A stretch of 64,000 nt of DNA, from assembly GCF_045310525.1 (NCBI RefSeq), contig NZ_JBJHZY010000003.1, positions 1 to 64,000 on the forward strand, in the 5' to 3' direction. A program made the position numbers and the translations under genes. Positions within the stretch are counted from its first letter, which is position 1. Each line of letters begins with the position of its first letter. The notes beneath the pieces are model-generated. The model worked only from the letters and a program-made list of their open reading frames with translations. It did not search any database and had not been told where the DNA came from. Of the stretch, positions 34,417-43,436 are shown piece after piece. The DNA is from Clostridium_AT radicumherbarum (lineage in GTDB: Bacteria; Bacillota; Clostridia; Clostridiales; Clostridiaceae).

Positions 34417-36261
34417 TCATTTTCCGCTTATTATAGCTTGGTCTATAAGGGATGTTAAGGCTTGTACCCCATTAGGGTTCAAATGCACACCGTCAGATGA
34501 AAAGTATTCAGGATGATTAATTGCTGAAGAATACCAATCAACTAGTGTAATGTTTTTGTTTTCCATAGACTTTTTATTTAAAGTTTCATTTACTACCTTT
34601 TCCCATGGACGCGGCACACGGGTATTTATTAAATAAATATGTGCTTTTGAGAATGAACTAAGTAAAGTATCTATCTGTTTGTCAGTAAAATAACCATTTG
34701 TTCCAAGCTCAATGATAACTGCATTATCTGCATTATTAAAAGCAGAATATGCATGGGCTAATTCAACTGCTTGATTTAATTGCCTACCAACCTTAGCATC
34801 AATTGTTAGATTAGTATGTTTTTTATTTAAATCTGCAGCAATATCTAGCATGATAGAATCTCCAATGGCCAGCATTTTATTATAAGTCTTACCGGTAGAC
34901 TTAGAACTTGCTTTATTTTCTTCAATAGAGCTAGCCTTAGAATCATCAGCAGAGCTTGTATTAGAATCTTCAATTTTAGAAGACTGTTTTGAATTATTTA
35001 TTTCTATTTCAATTGTAGATGATTCATTCTTTTCTGCTTGAGCTTTATCTTTCTGAACACCTTTGATACAAGAGGTAAATAAAGAAATTACTAAAGGTAG
35101 TATAATCATAACGGAAATTCCTCTAGCTAAAACAGGGTTTTTTACTTTAATAGACAAGTACTTCATTAATATTTTCTTAAATCCATATTTTCGAATAGGC
35201 ATTTCAATGAAGCGATATGAAAGTTCAGCAATAATAATTATAATAACTATTTGCAAGCACACACCCCAGTATGCTGGATTTCCAATTTCATAAACTGGAG
35301 TACTTAAAACAATTATAGGATAATGCCAAAGATAAATTCCATAGGATCTCTTACCCAGCCAGCTTAAAGGCTTCAATGAAAGTAAACGACCTAAATAACA
35401 GCTAGGATGTGAAATGCAAGCTATAAGTATGGCTGCATTTAAACTAATAAGTAACATTCCTCCTCTATATAGAAATGATTGATATTCATTGGTGAAAATA
35501 ACACTAATAATAAATACAGAAAAAGTAATTATACTTGTAATATTTAATGCAGTTTTTTGCTTAACAGATATTTTTTTAGAGGATATTCTGTTCATTGGAT
35601 AAATAATAGCCAGCCACCCCCCTATAAGTAGCTCAAAGGCACGAGTATCTGTCCCATAATAGACACGGCTGGGATCCTCTCCTGGTATATACAGTATAGC
35701 CATTAACGTAGCTGAACATAATGCTGCCATAAAAACAAATTTGGAAAGCTTTGTTCGTTTTTTAAAAACCTTTAGACCTGTTATAAGCACAATAGGCCAT
35801 ATTATGTAGAATTGTTCTTCTATTGCTAAGGACCAAAGATTCTTTAAAGGTGATGGTTGTCCAAAACTATTGAAATAAGAAAGTTTATGAAAAATAAACC
35901 ACCAATTGCTTATATAAACAAGAGAGGAAGCTGCATCTCCCTTTATTGTGCTCACTATTTCGGGATGCAATAGCGCAGCCCATACAAAAGTTATTATTAT
36001 CATTACATAAGCAGCTGGTAACAACCTTCGAATACGTCTAATCCAAAATTCACGAAAACTAAAATTATGGTTATTTTCTTGTAATGCTAAAATATTAGAT
36101 GTTATAAGATAACCAGATATAACAAAGAATATATCAACCCCTAAAAAGCCTCCTCCAGCCCAACTGAAGCCAAAGTGGTATGCTATTACGGCTAATACTG
36201 CAAAGGCTCGAAGCCCATCTAAGCTAGCTATATAACTATGGCTTTGCGTATTATTTAACAT
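34417..36261 (-). CDS. OatA-like peptidoglycan/cell-surface O-acyltransferase
   Basis: 614 aa. The N-terminal acyltransferase-3 membrane domain (about ten helices, residues 10-400) opens with SLDGLRAFAVLAVIAYH and FLGVDIFFVISGYLIT. A Ser/Lys-rich extracellular linker (about 405-450) leads to a C-terminal SGNH domain with GDSIMLD, GTNGYF and SSDGVHLNPNG (Ser, Gly, Asn, Asp-x2-His catalytic set). Homologues move acetyl groups across the membrane onto muramic acid or surface glycans, giving lysozyme resistance. GGAG lies before the ATG. Its neighbourhood of ECF sigmas fits cell-envelope stress, an inference. Confidence 0.88.
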   Translation of the reverse strand: MLNNTQSHSYIASLDGLRAFAVLAVIAYHFGFSWAGGGFLGVDIFFVISGYLITSNILALQENNHNFSFREFWIRRIRRLLPAAYVMIIITFVWAALLHPEIVSTIKGDAASSLVYISNWWFIFHKLSYFNSFGQPSPLKNLWSLAIEEQFYIIWPIVLITGLKVFKKRTKLSKFVFMAALCSATLMAILYIPGEDPSRVYYGTDTRAFELLIGGWLAIIYPMNRISSKKISVKQKTALNITSIITFSVFIISVIFTNEYQSFLYRGGMLLISLNAAILIACISHPSCYLGRLLSLKPLSWLGKRSYGIYLWHYPIIVLSTPVYEIGNPAYWGVCLQIVIIIIIAELSYRFIEMPIRKYGFKKILMKYLSIKVKNPVLARGISVMIILPLVISLFTSCIKGVQKDKAQAEKNESSTIEIEINNSKQSSKIEDSNTSSADDSKASSIEENKASSKSTGKTYNKMLAIGDSIMLDIAADLNKKHTNLTIDAKVGRQLNQAVELAHAYSAFNNADNAVIIELGTNGYFTDKQIDTLLSSFSKAHIYLINTRVPRPWEKVVNETLNKKSMENKNITLVDWYSSAINHPEYFSSDGVHLNPNGVQALTSLIDQAIISGK

Positions 36262-36417
36262 AAAAATCTCCTTTCATTAATCAATTACTAAATTTTAAAA
36301 TTAAGATTCAAGCTAAAATATAAATAAAATATTTAGCGTTTTATGGCCTTTCTTAATAATTGACGCTAAAAGAATACAAAAAGTTTTAAAAACATTTATA
36401 TTTCTACATAAGTTAAA

Positions 36418-36465
36418 AAACAAAGACAGCAAAGAATATATTTCATATTTCTGCTGTCTTTATAT
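36418..36465 (-). terminator. Terminator hairpin
   Basis: AAAGACAGCA/TGCTGTCTTT arms around an AT-rich loop. Read on the minus strand it ends in GTTTTTTAA, so it closes the minus-strand remnant at 36468. Confidence 0.75.
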
Positions 36466-36467
36466 TA

Positions 36468-36707
36468 TTACTTCCTATTTTCATAAGTATTTATGAGCCT
36501 TACTGATTTGTGTATAGGGGTCAGTTTCTCGTAGTTTTTAGACCATTCACTGCAGTGGCTGCATTCTTTTATGTGCTCCTTCATCCAAAATGAAGCTGAT
36601 TTTTTGTCTGAGGGTTTAGCATAATCTATTGCGCCAGATTGATAGCCTGATCTAGCAACCATAACCCCTGCTATATTAGCTAATTCATTTAATTTGGATC
36701 TAATCAC
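36468..36707 (-). pseudogene. Chimeric remnant: ZAS-gene piece joined to a small-gene tail
   Basis: An open frame of 79 codons assembled from copied parts. Positions 36525-36589 are a 62/65 inverted copy of 33219-33283 from the ZAS gene (WMKEHIKECSHCSEW). Positions 36488-36528 are a 40/41 copy of 43112-43152, the tail of the 55-aa gene, but read out of frame here. The pieces meet at the shared bases GAAA. The first 40 codons match neither. No ribosome site precedes the ATG. Not expected to encode a working protein. Confidence 0.7.
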
Positions 36708-36708
36708 T

Positions 36709-36918
36709 TACTTCACCAATTGATACAGGATTCCTCTTATCTTTACACTCAACCGCTGGTCTATATCTAATACTCAAATGAAAAAATTCATAGTAAACAT
36801 CAAATTCATTATTTGTACCATTCTTCCCTACAATACTTGTTATTTTTGATACCACAGTATCATAGCCTTTATTACTACTATTAATAATTAAAATTTTTAA
36901 AAAAAATGCAACATTTTC
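36709..36918 (-). pseudogene. Gene remnant without start, unknown family
   Basis: About 68 sense codons without an ATG, ending at a TAG two bases before the chimeric remnant. They include VVSKITSIVGKNG and YYEFFHLSIRYRPAVE, which look like real protein rather than random AT-rich translation. Probably the tail of a lost gene. Weak call. Confidence 0.35.
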
Positions 36919-36989
36919 ACAAGCTCATTTGTATATAGGATAGAAGTTAATCTTCAAAACAATATATGCAAAGAGAGGAATATTTTAAA

Positions 36990-37523
36990 ATGAAAAATTT
37001 TATTATTAGTTTCATATGTGTTGCAATTATTATTTCCGTGGGTGTTTATACCTATGACGTTAAGAATATCAAAGCAAGCGCTTCTCTGAATTCAAGTTCT
37101 ACTAAACCAAACAAAGAATTGTCTTCAAAGCAAATTCCTAACCCAATGAAAGAATACAGTACTTTGGATGAAGCAAGAAAAGCAGCAGGATTTAACTTTG
37201 TGATACCTACAGTTCTACCAGATGGTTATCAAATGAACGGTATTAAAGTTATAAACGGCAGTATGGCTGAGGTTACTTACAAGAAAGGCGATTTAAAAAT
37301 TATATACCGAACAGTTGCAGGAAATTCCGATATTAGTGGTGATTATAATGCTTATGATGTAGTTAAAACTATTACTGCTGGAAATACTAAGGTTGTTATA
37401 AAAGGTAAAAGTGATGGTATCAATCTTGCTACATGGACCAAGGAAGGGGTAAGCTTTTCTTTGTCCTTTGCCGAAGCTGTTAATGAAAAAGCAGTTTCAA
37501 CAATGGTTGAAAGTATTAAATAA
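36990..37523 (+). CDS. Exported DUF4367-like protein
   Basis: 178 aa with a signal anchor (MKNFIISFICVAIIISVGVY) and a DUF4367-type domain (FVIPTVLPDGYQMNGIKVI, EVTYKKGDLKIIYR, INLATWTKEGVSFSLSF). AGAGAGGAA precedes the ATG at 36990, preferred over the ATG at 36966. Its domain is clearly paralogous to the C-terminal half of the anti-sigma-like protein at 38142. It lies 128 bp before the sigma 4 gene and may be a duplicated sensor or effector of that unit. Confidence 0.72.
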   Translation: MKNFIISFICVAIIISVGVYTYDVKNIKASASLNSSSTKPNKELSSKQIPNPMKEYSTLDEARKAAGFNFVIPTVLPDGYQMNGIKVINGSMAEVTYKKGDLKIIYRTVAGNSDISGDYNAYDVVKTITAGNTKVVIKGKSDGINLATWTKEGVSFSLSFAEAVNEKAVSTMVESIK

Positions 37524-37651
37524 TTAGTTTATCTATTGAAAAGGAGAATTGAGAGTTTCATTTGTTCCTTTTTTAGATACCATATAGGATATATCAAATG
37601 ATATCATAGTATAATTCTACAGAATGCTTACAAATGAAAGAGGGGAGTAAA

Positions 37652-38149
37652 GTGCCCAACGTTTCAATGTGCACAGATGAGATAGTAGTGCACGCATTAA
37701 AAGAGTACGGAAACACGATTTTAAGATTATCATATTCATATTTGCATAGTATTTCTGATGCAGAGGATGTTCTGCAGGATACTCTGCTCAATTTGATAAA
37801 AAGTAAACCTGTTTTTTCAAGTACAGAACATGAAAAAGCATGGCTGATGCGTGTGGCAATTAACCTAAGTAAAAATAAATTAAAATCTGCCTGGTTAAAA
37901 ACTATGGAAATTCCAGAAGATCTCACGGCAGAAAGTATAGCAGACGAAGAATTAGAGGCGTTGGAGGCAGTTCATAACCTACCTATAAAGTATCGAGAAG
38001 TAATCCATCTTTTTTATTACGAGGGGTATTCCACCTCTGAAATTTCCTCTCTTCTTCAAAAAAAAGAATCAACAGTACGTTCACTTTTGTTCCGGGCAAG
38101 AGGAATACTTAAAAATAAGCTGAAAGGGGAGTATGATTTTTATGAATAA
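37652..38149 (+). CDS. ECF RNA polymerase sigma factor (4 of 4)
   Basis: 165 aa from a GTG at 37652 served by GAGGGGAG. Region 2 (LKEYGNTILRLSYSYLHSIS, DAEDVLQDTLLNLIKSKPVF) and region 4 (HLFYYEGYSTSEISSLLQKK, ESTVRSLLFRARGIL) are clear. An in-frame ATG at 37634 is nearer the ribosome site but the site itself lies downstream of it. The next gene overlaps its stop, so the pair is coupled. Confidence 0.9.
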   Translation: MPNVSMCTDEIVVHALKEYGNTILRLSYSYLHSISDAEDVLQDTLLNLIKSKPVFSSTEHEKAWLMRVAINLSKNKLKSAWLKTMEIPEDLTAESIADEELEALEAVHNLPIKYREVIHLFYYEGYSTSEISSLLQKKESTVRSLLFRARGILKNKLKGEYDFYE

Positions 38150-38828
38150 ATATCATTCTGCAATGGAAAAAATCAAAGTTTCTCCTCAAATGGAGGAAAG
38201 AATTCTAAAGAATATTACAAGTAAGAATGAATTAAATATAGAGACGAAAAAGCAGCAGAAGTATAAATGGATGAGACCCTTTGGCATTGCTGCTGGGTGT
38301 GCTGTTGTAATTGGAGCCATATTCATCTATCCATCAATTATGAATAATAACGATGTAAGTCAGCATATTCAGAGAAATCAATCAGCAAACAATTCTAATG
38401 GAACTAATACTAAGCCAGGAGGGCAGGTTTTAATTCCTTACCAGATTGTAAATACCGAAGGGATTGAAGAGCTAAAGAAAGTTGTTCCATTCCAGCTGCA
38501 AATACCGGGAAAACTTCCAACAGGTTATAAAATTGATAAAACTTCGGTTATATCAAGAGAATTGGCACAAATTATATATACAGATGGAAGTAATGAAATA
38601 ATATATAGAGAAGCTAAAGGAGCAAAGGATATTAGCGGTGATTATAGAGCCTATGAAGAATCTAATGTGGCAGGAATTGGAGATGCCAAAGTTGTGTTTA
38701 AAGGAAACAAATCTATGATCAACCTTGCAACTTGGGCAAAGGATGGTTCTTCTTACTCGCTTTCTTTTTCAAAGGGGATAGAAAAAGAAGAAGTTATTTC
38801 AATCATAAAGAGTATGAAAAAGGCATGA
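38142..38828 (+). CDS. Membrane anti-sigma-like protein, DUF4367 domain
   Basis: 228 aa: cytoplasmic helix-rich N-terminus (MNKYHSAMEKIKVSPQMEER), one transmembrane helix (about 48-67), then a DUF4367 domain (FQLQIPGKLPTGYKID, IINLATWAKDG-like INLATWAKDGSSYSLSFSKG). The ATG at 38142 has AAGGGGAG 10 nt upstream; an ATG at 38133 is too close. Translationally coupled to sigma 4. The extracytoplasmic domain is a paralogue of the 36990 gene product. Confidence 0.8.
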   Translation: MNKYHSAMEKIKVSPQMEERILKNITSKNELNIETKKQQKYKWMRPFGIAAGCAVVIGAIFIYPSIMNNNDVSQHIQRNQSANNSNGTNTKPGGQVLIPYQIVNTEGIEELKKVVPFQLQIPGKLPTGYKIDKTSVISRELAQIIYTDGSNEIIYREAKGAKDISGDYRAYEESNVAGIGDAKVVFKGNKSMINLATWAKDGSSYSLSFSKGIEKEEVISIIKSMKKA

Positions 38829-38841
38829 GCTTAATATTTTT

Positions 38842-38876
38842 TTACTGTCGATATAAATATCGGCAGTGTTTTTTTG
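38842..38876 (+). terminator. Terminator of sigma 4 operon
   Basis: ACTGTCGATAT/ATATCGGCAGT hairpin followed by GTTTTTTT. The 38877-39113 stretch beyond holds no gene. Confidence 0.85.
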
Positions 38877-39113
38877 TACATAATAAATATACTATAAATA
38901 ACCAGTTCGGTATATTTTTAAAATAAACATTCTATTACACGTAGTAACCACAGTAGTATTTTACCATTTGACATCTATATTGGTATAATCTTTTTTTAAT
39001 TATGCTTTATCAAATAGTAATAATTTTGGATTTTCATGTAAGAAATATTCAAAGTCACTAAATTTGTATAATAATTTATGTTTTACTAACAATAATTAAC
39101 GAGGTGATTAGCC

Positions 39114-40580
39114 TTGAATAATAAAAGCGATGATATTTCAATAGATTTAAAATTAAACATAGCAAAACTCAATGATACATTCAGGGATTGCATGGATTTG
39201 GCAGGTAGAGACATATATTTACGTGATAATACTGAAGGTTATTTATTTTATATAAAGGGCTTAGCGGATGAAGCTGCTGTTCAAAGGGATTTTATTACCC
39301 CTATATTGGATATGGAATTTTCAGATTTTCTAGATAAGACAAAAGTTTGTAAATTGCCTACCATCAACTTACTTATTTTTAAGGATTTTAAAGAAATAAT
39401 ACAAGCAATTTTATCAGGGAAGACTATTATTATTTTAGATGGATTAAACTATGCTTTAGGATGTAGTCTTACACAATTTGAAAAGAGAAGTATAACTGAA
39501 CCCGAAGTAGAAAAAGGTGCAAAAGGCTCTCATGAGGGATTTGTTGAAGTTGTTGATACAAATATCTCAATGTTAAGAAGAAGGATTAATTCCAGCAAAC
39601 TTAAATTAAAAGGATACCGCCTAGGCGAAACTACAAGTCAAAAGGTAGTTCTAGGGTATATGGAAGGTATAGCAAACCCCGAAATATTAAAAGTTCTTGA
39701 TGGTAAGATAAAATCAATAGATTATGATGGGTTGCTGGCTGCTGGATATATTCAGCACATAATAACTGACTTTCCAAATTCAATCTTCCCCCAATACAGA
39801 ATGACGGAAAGGCCAGACGTTGCTGAAAAAGCTCTCCTTGATGGCAGTTTCGTTATTATGCTTGATGGTACACCTGGTGCCCTCATAGCACCGGTGAGCT
39901 TAATGTCTTTTTTTACTACTATAGATGATTACAGCTCTCATTGGATTTCCGGCAGCACCATAAGATTTCTTAGAGTGTTCGGTGCAATTATTTCAGTCAC
40001 ATTACCTGCAATCTATGTTGCATTGACAACCTTTCATTTTTATATGGTTCCATATTCCTTGTTAATTCCACTAGCAATCTCCAGATCAAAGGTACCATTT
40101 TCACCAGTGGTTGAAGGAATAATAATGGGATTAGTACTTGAGGCCCTTCGTGAATCAGCTATCAGGCTTCCAACATATATTTCCGCCTCTATAGGAGTAA
40201 TAGGTGGCATTATACTAGGGCAAGCGGTTGTAAGCGCAGGTATTGTAAGTAACCTTTTTATAATTGTTATTGCAATTACAGCAATAACTTCTTATATGAT
40301 ACCGACTTATGATTTAGAAGTTGCACTAAGAAGTATGAGAGCTGCATTTATGATTGCTGCAGCAGCATTAGGTATATTAGGTATTATGGTTTGTATTTCT
40401 TTATTACTAATAAAATTTGTTACTTTAGAGTCCTTGGGGCAGCCGTATCTTCAACCATTCTCTCCATTAAAGCTTCGTGATTTAAGGGATAGTATAGTAA
40501 GATTGCCGATAGGGGTTTTGAAAAAGAGACCAGATGTAGCAGAGCCAAAAGACAAAATCAGAGGAAAAAATAATGGATGA
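39114..40580 (+). CDS. Spore germinant receptor subunit A, second cluster
   Basis: 488 aa GerA family. Cytoplasmic N-terminus with KGSHEGFVEVVDTNISMLRR, then the membrane domain (TIRFLRVFGAIISVTLPAIY, ISRSKVPFSPVVEGIIMGLV, LEALRESAIRLPTYISASIG). TTG start behind GAGGTGAT. First gene of an A-B-C operon with overlapping genes, all plus strand. Confidence 0.92.
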   Translation: MNNKSDDISIDLKLNIAKLNDTFRDCMDLAGRDIYLRDNTEGYLFYIKGLADEAAVQRDFITPILDMEFSDFLDKTKVCKLPTINLLIFKDFKEIIQAILSGKTIIILDGLNYALGCSLTQFEKRSITEPEVEKGAKGSHEGFVEVVDTNISMLRRRINSSKLKLKGYRLGETTSQKVVLGYMEGIANPEILKVLDGKIKSIDYDGLLAAGYIQHIITDFPNSIFPQYRMTERPDVAEKALLDGSFVIMLDGTPGALIAPVSLMSFFTTIDDYSSHWISGSTIRFLRVFGAIISVTLPAIYVALTTFHFYMVPYSLLIPLAISRSKVPFSPVVEGIIMGLVLEALRESAIRLPTYISASIGVIGGIILGQAVVSAGIVSNLFIIVIAITAITSYMIPTYDLEVALRSMRAAFMIAAAALGILGIMVCISLLLIKFVTLESLGQPYLQPFSPLKLRDLRDSIVRLPIGVLKKRPDVAEPKDKIRGKNNG

Positions 40581-41658
40581 AAGAAAAGATATTATAACTT
40601 CAAAGCAGCTAATGATATTTTTAATTACAGGACAAATTGGAACGGGTACCGTTACTCTGCCAGGCCGGCTTGCAGAGAATGTAGGTCATGATGGATGGAT
40701 ATCCGTAATATTAGGGTGGCTTATTTCAAACATTGTCCTTCTTTTTATATTGGCATTAATGAAAAGATATTCAAATAAATCAATACTTGAAATAAATACC
40801 TTAGTTTTTGGAAAATATATAGGCACATTAATTAATTTATCTTTAATAGCTTATACTTGTTTTTCAACAGTTATTTTACTTAGAGAAAGCGAAGAAGCTT
40901 TACATATTACTTTATATAAGCTAACTCCAGAACTTATACTGACGGGTGCATTGATAGCTCCAACCATATATGTGTCTTGGTTTGGCATTAAGTCATTTTG
41001 CAGGTTTTCTGGCTTTTGGATTACTAGTATTTTTATACTTATTATAATTTTTATACTAGCATATAATGACTTTAAAATTAATTTTATAAAACCAATTGGC
41101 TATAGCGGAATAAAAATAATTAGTAATGGGTTACTACCCTCATTCTCTACGTTTGTGGGTATGGAACTTATAACAATTTTCTACCCATACGTAACTGATA
41201 AAGATAAGGCTGGGAAATATGTGCTTATTGGAAATTTAATATCAGGAGTGTTTTATACCCTTGTGGTATTTCTTTCAACTGCAATACTTGGAGAAAATCT
41301 TGTTAAACATTTAGTGTTTCCGCTTCTTAGCGTACCTAAAATAATTAGCGTGCCTTATATTGAAAGAACGGATTTATATTTTTTTGGAATTTGGTTTCCG
41401 CTAATGCTCTCTTCAAGCCGTGCATATTTTATAAGCATGCTTTATGGCATTAGGAAGGTATTAAAACTACAAGTAAATAGAGTTTATTATATTTTACTTG
41501 TAGTTATTATAATTTTACTAAGCAGAATACCTTCAGATTTTGATGCTATATATCGTTATGAAAATATACTATTTATTTTTGGAGTTGCAGTAAATTCTTA
41601 CTTGATTGCTTGTTATATATTATCTTTTATCATTAAAAGAGGGACTGAGGTCAAATGA
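40573..41658 (+). CDS. Spore germinant receptor subunit B, second cluster
   Basis: 361 aa, about ten transmembrane helices, GerB/APC type (SKQLMIFLITGQIGTGTVTL, GHDGWISVILGWLISNIVLL, FVGMELITIFYPYVTDKDKA). It overlaps gerA by 8 bases and gerC by 4. Presumed germinant-binding subunit; the ligand is not predictable. Confidence 0.9.
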   Translation: MDERKDIITSKQLMIFLITGQIGTGTVTLPGRLAENVGHDGWISVILGWLISNIVLLFILALMKRYSNKSILEINTLVFGKYIGTLINLSLIAYTCFSTVILLRESEEALHITLYKLTPELILTGALIAPTIYVSWFGIKSFCRFSGFWITSIFILIIIFILAYNDFKINFIKPIGYSGIKIISNGLLPSFSTFVGMELITIFYPYVTDKDKAGKYVLIGNLISGVFYTLVVFLSTAILGENLVKHLVFPLLSVPKIISVPYIERTDLYFFGIWFPLMLSSSRAYFISMLYGIRKVLKLQVNRVYYILLVVIIILLSRIPSDFDAIYRYENILFIFGVAVNSYLIACYILSFIIKRGTEVK

Positions 41659-42773
41659 AAAAACTAAAATTGCTGATAATATTGCCACTAATAGCTTGTA
41701 TTTTTACTGGATGCTGGGATCAGAAAATACTTGAAAAAATTGGATTCAATCTTGAACTTGGAGTTGAGAGTAATCCCAATGGCTTATCAGTTTCATATGT
41801 AAGTCCATTAATTGCACCTGATGAGTCAGGTAAAATAATTTCAATTGAAAAGCTTGATGGTGTATCAACTTTGAGGGAAGCTAGAGAAAAAGCAAAGCTT
41901 TCTAGCTCCAAAAAAGTTGAATCTGGAGTACTGGATCATATTTTGTTTTCAAGTGAATTAGCTGCTTCAGGACTAGATGATATATTATCAGTATTAGAAA
42001 GGGAAGCTGATGATCCAACACAGTCATATTTAGTTATTGTAGATGGAAGTCCAAGGAAGTTACTGAGCAGTATCAGTGAGTTTAAAACCAAGCCTAGATC
42101 TGATATTTATCTTAAATCCTTAATTGAAAGTGGAATAGAAAGCTCTTACATTCCAGATACAGCTGTACATGATTATGATATAAACCTCTTTTCAGGAACA
42201 ATAGATTTAATAGTTCCAATGATGAAATTAGGGAATGAAGAGGTTGAATTAACTGGCTCAGCACTATTTCATAAGGATAAGATGGTGGGAAGTATAAACA
42301 TTCGGGAAACTTCCATACTTCTTTCATTAATGGGAAAAAAGAAACCAATGGAGTATATATGTAAAACAGTAGATAATACAGAGGTTAGTTCACATAAATT
42401 AGTAGGAATGGCAGTTACGTTAAAGGACGCAAAAAGGAAAATAAAAGTTACACTAGAAAATGGCAGGCCAATTGTTAATATATCATTAAGTTATAAGGCC
42501 AGATGCGATGATGCTAGATGGGGGATTGATTTTACAAATAAGGAAATAAAGGCTAATATTGAGAGCAAGATTGCTGAAAATATTAAGGATGATAGTATGA
42601 TGGTGCTGGATAAATGCCAGAAAGCCGGAAGCGATCCTATGGGAATTGGGGACATATTAAGAGCTAATTATCCTAATTATTGGAGCAATACAACATGGCT
42701 TAAAGCTTATCAAGATGCTACTTTTAATGTTGATGTAAAGTTACATATTAATAGTCATGGACTAATTAAATAA
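41655..42773 (+). CDS. Spore germinant receptor subunit C, lipoprotein, second cluster
   Basis: 372 aa Ger(x)C family. Signal peptide with lipobox FTGC (Cys20), followed by the classic WDQKILEKIGF. The only one of the three GerC proteins in this window with a lipobox cysteine. C-terminal YPNYWSNTTWLKAYQDATFN is the family's end motif. Overlaps gerB by four bases. Confidence 0.92.
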   Translation: MKKLKLLIILPLIACIFTGCWDQKILEKIGFNLELGVESNPNGLSVSYVSPLIAPDESGKIISIEKLDGVSTLREAREKAKLSSSKKVESGVLDHILFSSELAASGLDDILSVLEREADDPTQSYLVIVDGSPRKLLSSISEFKTKPRSDIYLKSLIESGIESSYIPDTAVHDYDINLFSGTIDLIVPMMKLGNEEVELTGSALFHKDKMVGSINIRETSILLSLMGKKKPMEYICKTVDNTEVSSHKLVGMAVTLKDAKRKIKVTLENGRPIVNISLSYKARCDDARWGIDFTNKEIKANIESKIAENIKDDSMMVLDKCQKAGSDPMGIGDILRANYPNYWSNTTWLKAYQDATFNVDVKLHINSHGLIK

Positions 42774-42825
42774 ATACATCTCAAATAATTCATTCTTTCT
42801 GGAAGTTTATTTGTAAATGAAAATT

Positions 42826-42860
42826 GTAAATCTCTTCGTCATATACGAGGAGATTTTCTT
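42826..42860 (+). terminator. Terminator of second ger operon
   Basis: AAATCTCTTCGT/ACGAGGAGATTT with loop CATAT, then TTCTTT. The 42861-43016 stretch shows no gene. Confidence 0.8.
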
Positions 42861-43016
42861 TAAGTTATATTAAATAAAATGGTTTATAGAAACTTGGTTA
42901 TGCTAAAAAGGAACTCTTTAAGTGTCTTCTAATGCTGACAAGTCCAATTTGCAAATTTATGTTAAGCCAAAAGCCTTTATATTAGTATGAAAAGATTATT
43001 TCTTAAAATTCGCCTT

Positions 43017-43069
43017 AGAAAAAAGCCATACATAGTGACAGGTTAGATTCTGCACCTTGTATGGCTTAG
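43017..43069 (-). terminator. Minus-strand terminator of the 55-aa gene
   Basis: AAGCCATACA/TGTATGGCTT arms; read on the minus strand the stem ends in TTTTTTC. It lies 36 bp past the small gene's stop. Confidence 0.75.
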
Positions 43070-43104
43070 TGATGCTTTATTTAGGAAATTAATTTATAAG
43101 ATTC

Positions 43105-43272
43105 TTATAGATATTTATGAGCCTTACTAATTTGTGTATAGGGGTCAGTTTCAAGTACTCCATGCATTTGATATATCATATTGTTAATGTCGATGTAACC
43201 ATTAGCTTCTTTGTGTTCATCAAGGGCCTTGTGTATTTTTTTATTGTTATGTTCATGTTTGTCTCTAACCAT
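43105..43272 (-). CDS. 55-aa soluble small protein, unknown function
   Basis: ATG with GAGGTGAT 5 nt upstream, 55 codons, and a dedicated terminator, so it has the marks of a real gene. The product is charged and cysteine-free (MVRDKHEHNNKKIHKALDEH, then GYIDINNMIYQMHG, ending ETDPYTQISKAHKYL), probably two helices. A 41-bp copy of its 3' end sits in the chimeric remnant at 36488-36528. No family recognised. Confidence 0.7.
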   Translation of the reverse strand: MVRDKHEHNNKKIHKALDEHKEANGYIDINNMIYQMHGVLETDPYTQISKAHKYL

Positions 43273-43436
43273 AAATTATCACCTCAGTAATAGGATGTGC
43301 ATTAATGCTAAATATATGAATTTTTATGTTTTTTATATTATAATAAAGAGGTAATTTATTAAGAGTATTTATGTTTTTTTGATAGTGAAATCTCTATTTT
43401 AAGCTGCATTATATAAATAAAGAAAGTGATAAATCC

